Shown: positions 54,518 to 62,557 of the stretch, one piece after another
How the letters are laid out: each line of letters begins with the position of its first letter
How positions within the stretch are numbered: the first letter of the stretch is position 1
Assembly: GCF_003971235.1 (NCBI RefSeq)
Contig: NZ_CP034661.1
Coordinates: 1,550,001-1,614,000, forward strand
Direction: 5' to 3'
DNA length: 64,000 nt
Origin: Chryseobacterium aureum
GTDB lineage: Bacteria; Bacteroidota; Bacteroidia; Flavobacteriales; Weeksellaceae
Made by a program: the position numbers and the translations under genes
The notes under the pieces: model-generated
What the model was told of the DNA's origin: nothing
Seen by the model: the letters and a program-made list of their open reading frames with translations, nothing else
Database searches by the model: none

Positions 54518-55144
54518 TTAAATAGTAGTATATTTTTCTTTACAATAAAACTCAAAAGGTGGAGGACGGGTTGTATAAAGGGAGAAATAGGATTCCTTAA
54601 AAAGCAGGAAACCGTTGTTAAATATTTTATTGTTTGTGCCAGCTGAATATTTGTGAACAGGCCTAAACAGTATATTTTCAACTAAGAATTTCAGATTGTA
54701 CTGGAGCGGAATATATCCGGAAGTTGCTATACCTTTTGAATTGGGAGAAAAAAAGTTATCCGGACAAATCTTTACAAATTTAACAGGTTCAACTGCCTGG
54801 TAGTTGTCTGTTTTTACTTTTACAGATTTGGAAGCAGATTTTTTTTTAATTTTTCTGGAAAGGGTTTTGATTTTCTTATCATCAAATGCAATTTGCTTTG
54901 CATCATTTAAAGATTGTACCTGAGCCGTGTTCTCTTCCTCAAAATCTTTCAGCCTTTCCTGGTTTACGATCCCTGAATCTACAATATATAATGTTGTGTT
55001 GCCACGAATTGTAATTTCAGTTCCTTTTTGATAATATAAGTGTTGGGAATGAAGGTTTAAAGCCATAAAAAAAACCAGCAACAATAACAAAGCCCTCCTG
55101 CAGAAGAAAAAAAAGGAACCAACCTGTTGTGTTGAGTGTTTCAT
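54518..55144 (-). CDS. Small exported protein preceding the LamG-like gene
   Basis: A 208-residue protein from the ATG at 55144 (MKHSTQQVGSFFFFCRRALL); a longer frame exists upstream but breaks the signal structure. Hydrophobic segment LLLLLVFFMALNLHSQ acts as signal peptide. The mature part has YYQKGTEITIRGNTTLYIVD, a Lys/Ser-rich stretch (KTLSRKIKKKSASKSVKVKT) and ends YSLYTTRPPPFEFY-like with three consecutive Pro. Lies 19 bp upstream of the LamG-like gene start in the same direction, so they form an operon. Function unknown. Confidence 0.55.
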   Translation of the reverse strand: MKHSTQQVGSFFFFCRRALLLLLVFFMALNLHSQHLYYQKGTEITIRGNTTLYIVDSGIVNQERLKDFEEENTAQVQSLNDAKQIAFDDKKIKTLSRKIKKKSASKSVKVKTDNYQAVEPVKFVKICPDNFFSPNSKGIATSGYIPLQYNLKFLVENILFRPVHKYSAGTNNKIFNNGFLLFKESYFSLYTTRPPPFEFYCKEKYTTI

Positions 55145-55814
55145 ATTGTGTGCTTTATTATTGTAAAAGACAAAGTTTATTTGTCTTGTTACATACCCGC
55201 TCAAGATATGATCCTGAATCAGATAAAAATGAGGGAATTAAGGCTTTTTTCTGCTTAAAAGGATATATATTCCTTTTTTTATAATATATTATTACTCTAA
55301 TTTAATAGTTAAGAGCTATAATAACGTCAGGATTATATTGAATTTGAGTATCTAAAATTGGGAAACTTTTTTAAATATCATTATCAATAAAATACATTTC
55401 ATAAATTTTATTCAACATATTAAATGTAATGAAATATTTTCACATAAATAAAATAAAATCACATTTTTTATTTTATTCACATTCATATGATATTATATTT
55501 ATTGAAAAATCAAGCCCCAATAGACTAATTCAGACAATATATTCATCTCAAATACGGGATCTATACCTATTATTTCTTTAAAAATTGAAAAATGAAATAT
55601 GAATCAATCACTTATGTATTTTTTCCAGGATAATAGGGCCTAATCTCTTATTTATAAAGGAGGATGGATCATTTTTTTATTTAATTCTCTTTTGGGCTTC
55701 CATCTCAAAAACATCAGGATGATTTGCCTAAAACCATCCCGAAGGATATGGTATGTTCAAATTTGATCTCCAATCAGGCTGTAATTACATTTATTTAATG
55801 GTATTGTACGGATA
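55145..55814. other. Long AT-rich intergenic region
   Basis: 670 bp upstream of the 54518 gene and downstream of the YWK gene terminator. No coding sequence recognised. Confidence 0.45.
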
Positions 55815-55847
55815 CAAAAAATGACTGTCCCTCTGGGGACAGTCATT
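55815..55847 (-). terminator. Strong intrinsic terminator for the second surface module
   Basis: AATGACTGTCCC / GGGACAGTCATT forms a perfect 12-bp stem with a 4-nt loop, followed on the minus strand by TTTTTT. It lies 59 nt after the stop of the YWK gene. Confidence 0.92.
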
Positions 55848-55905
55848 GTGGTTATTTGCATTTAAAAACTATTATTCTATTACTTGTCTTTTCTGAGTGA
55901 AATCT

Positions 55906-56415
55906 TTATTTCCAATATGACCAGTTGGCACCATCATACACAGCGAGCATATCACTTGCCGTATCGTATACCATAGTACCGGCTACCGGTGAAGGCATTG
56001 TAAGGTGAGGGTTCAAAACTTTGGGTAAGATCAGAGCCTGGGTAGCAGACTCCAATACCAAAACACCGGGTTTTGTTGTAGAGGCAGCGCCCATTGTTAC
56101 CTCTCCTCTTTCATCAGCGTTACCAGGAGGAATATTAGGATTTAAGACCCCTGCATTTTCATCACTTAAATTAGTCCATGTCCCATTCTCATTAACCTGT
56201 ACTGCTTTTTGGGTAGTATTAAAAATGAATGTCCCCGGAGCTGCACCTGAAGCACCGCTTACTGAGGGAAGAATAATTCCTTTAGGCTCTGGTCCGAATT
56301 CAAGGAGTGAACTGACACTGCTGGGCTGGGGATTGTCTGCCTGTGTAATAATTATCTGCCCATAGGCCAATGATCCAAATGCAATTAATAATAGGGATAA
56401 GAAAGTATTTTTCAT
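55906..56415 (-). CDS. Small secreted protein ending in YWK (partner in surface module, second copy)
   Basis: A 169-residue protein from the ATG at 56415 (MKNTFLSLLLIAFGSLAYGQ signal). Two YD/FN...W units are present: GTFIFNTTQKAVQVNENGTW and GTMVYDTASDMLAVYDGANW, ending SYWK. PGVLVLESATQALILPKVLNPHL matches GVLVLESQNKAMILPKIAAPHL of the 12464 paralogue. It follows the 1,474-residue gene by 79 bp on the same strand and ends at a strong terminator, so it closes that operon. Function unknown. Confidence 0.75.
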   Translation of the reverse strand: MKNTFLSLLLIAFGSLAYGQIIITQADNPQPSSVSSLLEFGPEPKGIILPSVSGASGAAPGTFIFNTTQKAVQVNENGTWTNLSDENAGVLNPNIPPGNADERGEVTMGAASTTKPGVLVLESATQALILPKVLNPHLTMPSPVAGTMVYDTASDMLAVYDGANWSYWK

Positions 56416-56494
56416 TTGTATTTCTTTTTTACATCCTGCCAATCCATAAGAACTGACAGGAATAATTTACTATAAAATAAAGGAGAATTTATAT

Positions 56495-59400
56495 TTATTG
56501 ATCATTACAAGATCTTGTAATAGGTTGCCAGCCATAACGTCCCTCATCTATTAAAGGTTTGTTATCGGTGTTATTTCCTCTGTATATTTTAACCCTTCCT
56601 TCTGTAGTATCATATACAATCATTCCTTTTACAGGAACAAGTGCGTTAATCTGCTCAGTGGTCATGTGAGTAATTACCAGTCCTTTATTTACAGCATCCA
56701 ATACCAGGTAACCGTTAGGGGTTGAAGCCGGCCAGTTATTAACACTAGGATTTAACTTGGTGGAAATTCCCATTGTGGAAACCAGCGGACTTCCTGATGC
56801 TCCCGGTTTCACACAGTAAGGTCCGCACCATTTAAGGATCGTTTCATTCGATGAAGAACTGCTGTTTTCAGCACATTCTCCACTAGGGTCTATTCCTACC
56901 TGGAAAGCTGCAGAAAGCCCCATGCTCTGTACTTCGGCAATATCATAAGAGTTTCCTACGTTCACAGTAATATCAATATAGCTGATTCCTGCAGGAATAG
57001 TAGCATTCGATAATGAATACAATGTGCTTCCTACGGGCTGTATAGGATTTCCATTTCCGTCTGTTGCATATTGCCCGGTAACCACTCCGTTCTGATCTTC
57101 ATTATTAACATAATTAACGCCTACTATGGTTTGGTTATAATCAAAAGCCTGCAGAATTTCAGCTCCGGTAATAGGTGTTGAATTCACGTTATTGATCTTC
57201 ATTCGGTATGTAATCTGCATATTATTCTTCCCACAGCTTACAGCTCCTGATACCACTTCTTTTATGGTTTGTGTCAGAATTGGGGCTGGCGGCAATTGGC
57301 CGGCCTGATAATAGGTTAAGCCAGCAACAGGTGACTGATAGTTTGCCGTAGGATTTACACCGTTCGTCACCTGGTAATTAAACTGGGTGTTATAAGTACC
57401 TGCAGTTCCCGGATTGGCTACATCCACATACATCCAATATTCTCCCTGAGGTATTTTCATCCCTGTAATAGAGAAGGTATTTCCTGAAATATTGACCGTT
57501 GCATTATCCAAAGCTCCGGCAGGAAGTTCTGAATTGTTAAAAGATCCGTTAACAAAATTTAATCCTGCCGGCAAAGTCTGGGTAAGATTAATTATTTTAT
57601 CATTACAGATGTTGTTATTCGTTACTTTTATCCTCATTGTAGTCTTTCCTCCACACGTAGATAAAGTATCCTGTGTAAAATTGTGAGATACATACACATT
57701 GTCAGGGGTTGCTTCTACCGCTTTCTGACACTCTAAAGTAATATCACTGTACGTTACACTTCTTAAGGTCTTCTGAGTATTTACCCTGTCTACACTACAG
57801 ATAATCACAATTTTCTCAACCGGCCTGTCAAAACGGACATTGGCAGTGGAAACATCAGGGGTAAACCCTCTCCAAGACATAGTACCGGTAGTCTTATTAC
57901 CATTGATTGTAAAGGTATGGTAAGAAGTATTATACGCATACGTGATCTTTGGCATAACAGGCACTCCTCCACAATATCCGATTACCTCGAAGTTATTTTT
58001 ATTACTCTGGTAGGTATTGATATTCGACAGCTGGAAGCTTGCTTTCATCGCTTTAGTAAGCTGGATAGTGTGCTTTACTTTTGCATTGGTATTGTCATAT
58101 CTTCTGGAAATTGCCCATCTTCCTCCGTATCTTGCAGGATAACTGTTAGGATTATATTCTATACTAGGGTCTGCACTGTAGTCTGCATACATACTGGCAT
58201 ACAGTGGTGTACCTTCTGCATCTGTTCCCAAAAGAATGTTTTCTTTTTTATTGCTCGTCTGGTTTATACCCGGAGTGGCATTGTTATTCCACTGGTTTCC
58301 TGTACGAAGGGTATAGGTTCCTCCTCTACAGGTTTCACAAACCCCTCCTTCAAATGCTCCTCCAAAAGTAATGTAACGCTGGGCATTGGAATTGTCAAAG
58401 TTATAAGAAAATACCCAGTTCCCTCCTGTTCCCTGAGAACCCGGAACTATTACTACATTCTGGGTAAAGTTTGCATCATCGGCAACCAGCATGAATATAC
58501 CGCTATTAATATCTCCTGAGTAGGCTGACAGGTTGGCCTGCAGGTAAGTGTTTCCTACCTGGCCGCTTCTCTGTACCATCCATTTTCTCGGGATAAGCTT
58601 TATTCCGTTTCCACTTCCAATCACTTCTCCACAGTTACCAATCTCTCCAGGAGTATATGGTAAAGCAGAGGTATCGTTGTTATCTCCGAACAATAAAAAC
58701 GTTTTATCCGTTGATAAGCCGGTTCTGGAAGCATCCAAATTACTCAATACAAAATTATTATCGGTAGCAACTGTTAGAATGGTTCCGGAATTAGCACTGG
58801 CAGATACTTTCTGATGCAACACAGAAACATCATCTCTTCCGATTCCGAAGATATTGTTGTTATAAACTGTACTTCCAGCTCCATTTCCATTCCAGATTAC
58901 AGCTCCCTGGCTGTTTACATAATTATAAGCTAAAGCCTGTTTACCAAGACTCATTCCATACTTAACAGCAAGATAACTTCTTACCTGCGCCTGCTCTGTA
59001 TCACTTAGACTTCTTCCATAAATGATAATTTCAGGAGTACTTCCCAGATAATTGAATGCATTGGAAGTCCTTCCGATTCTGAATGAAGGGCTGCTGAGAT
59101 CCACATTTCCTGAAGAAGGTGCTAATGTATTAGTCTGCCCGTTTGAAAAGTTAAAATAAGCGTTTCCATTTCTATTGCTGCTTGATAACAGCAGTGCAGA
59201 AGCAGGATCAAATGCGTTCGCCCCAGAAGTGTTATCAACAGAGATTTCATTATTTCTCTGAAAGAATCTGGCACGCGCAAGAGATTGTTCATAGCCTATA
59301 TAAGAAGTAGTTCCTCGATCTCCATAATTCCAGACCGTTGACCCCCCCAGCGCTTTACTCACTGTAAAATGAGAATATTCTGTCACAGAATTCCATATAT

Positions 59401-60919
59401 CAGACCCTATAACGCCTGATGTGTTCAAGAGATATCTGTTAGTATCCTGATGATACACCGTAGGATTGAAATTCAAACCATTGACCAATAAATTAGGTCT
59501 GTAGTTGACGGTGTTCTGCAATACATTTGGCAATGAAATAGCTGTACCCTGATTGATCCATTCCTGAACCAGCCCATTGGTATCTGTATTTACTCCTTCA
59601 TTAGCTTTAAACCAAACTGTAGGAAGCGGAACTCCTCCCGGAGCATAGCCATAGCCTGCAAAAGTAAAGTATTGTCCATCAGCAAGAGAAACATCTGCAT
59701 AGTTATAGGTTATCCCATTAATAACCTGAGTATTCCCTGACATATCGGTTACCACATTTCCTGTTGTAAAACCTGCGTCGGTATTCTGGATCAGCTTGAT
59801 ATTTTTGATCCCAACAGGCCACATTACTCTTACCGTTCCTACATTTCCTGTATTCTGAACTTTCCAGATGGAACCAAAACGGAAATTAACATCTGCTATT
59901 CCACTGATAACTACTGATAAGGATTTTTTTAATCCATTATCCCCCCACATCAGATACTGGTTATCAGTTAATGATCCGGTATTGGCAGCATTGGTATCCG
60001 CCATACTTTGAAGCCCGATAAGAACCTGATTTCCTAGGTTTTGGCTCATGGATTGCTTCTGATAAACTCCCGAACCAGGATCTTTCCCGATTCCTGCTAC
60101 ATTATTGGAATATGCGGCATTAACTCCTGCATTCCAGTAAACTGTTGTACCGTTGGATGCAGTATAATCTCCCAGTTTTCCGATTCCGTATTTTAAGCAT
60201 AAATAGCTTTCAATGCGTTCACGGTTACTTTGAGCAGTATTGTAGATGACCACCTCAGCAATATCAGTGTTTGAAAAGTTGCTGGTACCCTGAGCTCCCA
60301 GCCAGAATGCCTGTGCTGCTGCTGTTGAAGTACCCCCAGAAAAAACGGTAGATTTCTGCTCACCGTTAAGATAGGAAATGGCAGCATTGGAATTACCATC
60401 AATTTCCTGTAAGCGCACTTCATTAGATACAGGGGCCGAAGTAGAAAGAAACCGGTTAGCAACCAACATCATTCCATTAGCACCTGCTCCTATGTTCCAT
60501 GTACCACCGCTTCCATTTGAATGGCTATATATTGTGGCGCTACTATTTCCTAGTTTCCTGTAAACAACATACTGTGAGGTTGCATAAGAAGCAGATGAAA
60601 TTGTCACATTCTGCGGCACATTGGAGGTATACAACCGGTCATCCGCCCCGTCAAAACGTACTGAGGGATTAAAATTGATCTGATTGGTATTAGCTGCATT
60701 GTAAGCAGGCACCGTAGCGGCTCCACCCTGCTGAATCAGGTGATAAGATGAGGAAGCACTGTTATTCCATTGTGTTACGGTATTGGTACCGGATACTGTC
60801 ACTCCGGCATCTCCTTTATACCATAGCTGTAAGTTGGCAGATACCCCACCGGGACTTTGTCCATAATGTATGTTTGGGAACAACAATATGGAAAAGATGA
60901 TTAATAAAATCTTTTTCAT
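56495..60919 (-). CDS. Giant secreted multidomain surface protein with RSCND C-terminal domain
   Basis: A 1,474-residue exported protein (signal ~1-20, ...FPNIHYGQ). Domain order by eye: LamG-like domain (~25-245, LQLWYKGDAGVTVSGTNTVT); beta-rich DUF8202-like part (~245-425, YLCLKYGIGKLGDYTASNGT); a second LamG-like domain (~430-650, LPTVWFKANEGVNTDTNGLV) with its own YLAVKYGMSLGKQALAYNYV segment (~655-860); a CETCRGGTYTLRTGNQWNNN segment; DUF11/CARDB-like modules (~1110-1380); and a C-terminal domain (CVKPGASGSPLV...WPASTPNGYL...GMIVYDTTEGRVKIYRGN...RSCNDQ) shared with the 12997 product. Likely a surface adhesin or matrix protein. Export route is unclear, since no typical type IX domain is seen. 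Confidence 0.8.
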   Translation of the reverse strand: MKKILLIIFSILLFPNIHYGQSPGGVSANLQLWYKGDAGVTVSGTNTVTQWNNSASSSYHLIQQGGAATVPAYNAANTNQINFNPSVRFDGADDRLYTSNVPQNVTISSASYATSQYVVYRKLGNSSATIYSHSNGSGGTWNIGAGANGMMLVANRFLSTSAPVSNEVRLQEIDGNSNAAISYLNGEQKSTVFSGGTSTAAAQAFWLGAQGTSNFSNTDIAEVVIYNTAQSNRERIESYLCLKYGIGKLGDYTASNGTTVYWNAGVNAAYSNNVAGIGKDPGSGVYQKQSMSQNLGNQVLIGLQSMADTNAANTGSLTDNQYLMWGDNGLKKSLSVVISGIADVNFRFGSIWKVQNTGNVGTVRVMWPVGIKNIKLIQNTDAGFTTGNVVTDMSGNTQVINGITYNYADVSLADGQYFTFAGYGYAPGGVPLPTVWFKANEGVNTDTNGLVQEWINQGTAISLPNVLQNTVNYRPNLLVNGLNFNPTVYHQDTNRYLLNTSGVIGSDIWNSVTEYSHFTVSKALGGSTVWNYGDRGTTSYIGYEQSLARARFFQRNNEISVDNTSGANAFDPASALLLSSSNRNGNAYFNFSNGQTNTLAPSSGNVDLSSPSFRIGRTSNAFNYLGSTPEIIIYGRSLSDTEQAQVRSYLAVKYGMSLGKQALAYNYVNSQGAVIWNGNGAGSTVYNNNIFGIGRDDVSVLHQKVSASANSGTILTVATDNNFVLSNLDASRTGLSTDKTFLLFGDNNDTSALPYTPGEIGNCGEVIGSGNGIKLIPRKWMVQRSGQVGNTYLQANLSAYSGDINSGIFMLVADDANFTQNVVIVPGSQGTGGNWVFSYNFDNSNAQRYITFGGAFEGGVCETCRGGTYTLRTGNQWNNNATPGINQTSNKKENILLGTDAEGTPLYASMYADYSADPSIEYNPNSYPARYGGRWAISRRYDNTNAKVKHTIQLTKAMKASFQLSNINTYQSNKNNFEVIGYCGGVPVMPKITYAYNTSYHTFTINGNKTTGTMSWRGFTPDVSTANVRFDRPVEKIVIICSVDRVNTQKTLRSVTYSDITLECQKAVEATPDNVYVSHNFTQDTLSTCGGKTTMRIKVTNNNICNDKIINLTQTLPAGLNFVNGSFNNSELPAGALDNATVNISGNTFSITGMKIPQGEYWMYVDVANPGTAGTYNTQFNYQVTNGVNPTANYQSPVAGLTYYQAGQLPPAPILTQTIKEVVSGAVSCGKNNMQITYRMKINNVNSTPITGAEILQAFDYNQTIVGVNYVNNEDQNGVVTGQYATDGNGNPIQPVGSTLYSLSNATIPAGISYIDITVNVGNSYDIAEVQSMGLSAAFQVGIDPSGECAENSSSSSNETILKWCGPYCVKPGASGSPLVSTMGISTKLNPSVNNWPASTPNGYLVLDAVNKGLVITHMTTEQINALVPVKGMIVYDTTEGRVKIYRGNNTDNKPLIDEGRYGWQPITRSCNDQ

Positions 60920-60998
60920 GTATATGTGTTTAAAATTACTTTATAATGAACCGGTTAAGACTTTATTCAAACGGAAGTTCTGAAGGACTTCGGTCCGA

Positions 60999-61148
60999 AA
61001 AAGCCAAAACGAATCATTTCCATGGGAGATCCATGAAGTTTTTGAACTTTACACCAAATTACAGGACATAGAATTACCTTTCTCAAAAGACAGGCTTACA
61101 ACGATCTTCGGAGAAAAGAAAATTCCAGAATTTTTACATTTGGCTTAA
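60999..61148 (+). pseudogene. Short coding-like fragment
   Basis: A 49-codon open stretch with stop at 61146 reads KSQNESFPWEIHEVFELYTK then LQDIELPFSKDRLTTIFGEK and KIPEFLHLA. It lacks a plausible start and looks like the degraded end of a gene. No family recognised. Confidence 0.35.
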
Positions 61149-61200
61149 ACTTGATTTTTTGTTTTAAATCCTGGGATAGATTAAGAATTTGGAACGATTG

Positions 61201-61268
61201 ATGTGTACGTGTCTGATCATAGCCGAACAGGCTCCAGACATCAGAATTGCTGATAATTTTTTTTTCAT
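61201..61268 (-). pseudogene. Remnant of the start of a VGINT-type gene
   Basis: From the ATG at 61268 it reads MKKKLSAILMSGAC, matching MKKKLSAIVMLAAS of the gene starting at 50022. The untranslated leader (CACCATCTT..., AAAACAAA before the ATG) is also similar. The similarity then ends, so only the beginning of the gene survives. Confidence 0.65.
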
Positions 61269-61374
61269 CTTTGTTTTTTTAAATAATAATGAAAGATGGT
61301 GCTGAGTGACAGCAGCTACATCCTGCATCATTTTGATATATAAGTTCTATTTGTGTTTTAAAAAATCAAATTAT

Positions 61375-61452
61375 TTAGAATTTTTCCAGATTTACCTATC
61401 CGTCATCTGTACCAATTCTGATGACTTTCAATGATAAAGTCACCAATACTAT
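61375..61452 (-). pseudogene. Remnant of the end of a C1q-like gene
   Basis: On the minus strand the frame reads LSLKVIRIGTDDG-stop-VNLEKF-stop. This matches SKSLRVGSGNDDGFVNISIVEL at the end of the 51611 product, with a nonsense codon at the Phe position. It lies ~110 bp beyond the start-remnant of another surface gene. Confidence 0.6.
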
Positions 61453-61835
61453 TTTAAAGAGTGCATATTTCATTACCAACACCTTTTTTGATGAAATAGA
61501 ATATTCACTCTTATCATTAAATATTTTCCGTACCAAAGTTCGAAACTAAAAAAATAACAGCAAAAAGTATTATGGAATGATTTACATAAAAGATGACATA
61601 TATAAGGCGTGTTACTGTAAAGCAGAATTATTCAAAAAGTTTTATAAATGATTTTTAAAATTTCACTTACACGAATCAAGTGTTTATATCACAGTATTTT
61701 ACATAAAACAAATTGTAAAACAACTAATCTTTTACTCAAAAGTGATTCGTTTAGGCAATTGCATAATTCCAGATGCATTTTTTAAAATATATTTTTGTTT
61801 TTGATTTGAAAACCATTTAGACAAAAATTAAGAAA

Positions 61836-62327
61836 ATGAAAAAAAAATATGAAATTATTATCAAAAATATTAAAGAAAAAATACATCATTCTGTTGATTC
61901 AATCCAAGAATCTGAAGATGAACAGGATATCATTGTAGCTATTTCTGAGGAAACAGTACAATCTATTTTATTTTATCTTAAACAATTTGAAAGAGAAAAA
62001 AAATTTAACGAAAAAAAGGTAAACCTCTCTTACCTTGCTAATTATGCCAATACCAACATAAGATATTTAAATGAGGTTCTTAAAAAGCATAAGAAAAAAT
62101 CATTCAGTAAATATATCAATGGGCTGCGTATAAAATACATCACTAAACTTCTTTATAAGGAACCGAAATACAGAGAATATAAGATTACCTATCTGGCTGA
62201 GTTATGCGGATTTTCTTCCAGGCAGGTATTCACATCTGTTTTCAGAAAAGAAACAGGGCTCACTACTTCGTATTTTATTAAACAGCTCAAAAGTGATCGT
62301 GATACGCCTGATAAAATTTCCAATTAG
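61836..62327 (+). CDS. Orphan AraC-type DNA-binding protein
   Basis: A 163-residue protein without a TPR or membrane part. Residues ~45-155 are an AraC domain (VNLSYLANYANTNIRYLNEV ... TYLAELCGFSSRQVFTSVFR ... GLTTSYFIKQL). It is close to the C-terminal domain of the 39403 TPR-AraC protein, including the shared GLRI(K/N)YI..LY..PKYR.YKI(T/S)YLAE block. The short N-terminus (MKKKYEIIIKNIKEKIHHSV) resembles the linker after the membrane helix of that protein. So it may be a truncated relative that is still expressed. Confidence 0.72.
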   Translation: MKKKYEIIIKNIKEKIHHSVDSIQESEDEQDIIVAISEETVQSILFYLKQFEREKKFNEKKVNLSYLANYANTNIRYLNEVLKKHKKKSFSKYINGLRIKYITKLLYKEPKYREYKITYLAELCGFSSRQVFTSVFRKETGLTTSYFIKQLKSDRDTPDKISN

Positions 62328-62460
62328 AATACTATACATTTTTATAATAAACAGATTTACATCATTTCTCCTGATTAAAGAATACAGATATTCAAAAGTT
62401 AACTGCTAGCTTTTATGGAATTGCAATTCCAGTCATAAGTGATCTATAAATTTGAATTTA

Positions 62461-62504
62461 AAACAAATCAGGACGGGTATTGATTACCCGTCCTGATTTG
62501 TTTT
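62461..62504. terminator. Strong bidirectional terminator
   Basis: A near-perfect stem of about 19 bp (AAACAAATCAGGACGGGTA paired with TACCCGTCCTGATTTGTTT) lies between convergent genes. A-rich and T-rich ends allow termination in both directions. Confidence 0.92.
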
Positions 62505-62557
62505 AGTTTAACAGTATCCTTAAAAAGCCTGTATGCAGATAGTATTCATAGTCTTAT

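Larger units (their letters stand above)
61149..61835. other. Intergenic region with surface-gene scraps
   Basis: Apart from the two minus-strand remnants, this 687-bp stretch has no recognised gene. It is AT-rich and contains the upstream region of the AraC-type gene. Confidence 0.45.

Noticed and set aside
57917..58519. 200-codon plus-strand ORF inside the giant surface gene
   Set aside because: It is antisense to a confident coding region; Ser/Cys/Ile-rich composition is typical for a shadow of a Thr/Asn/Gly-rich gene.
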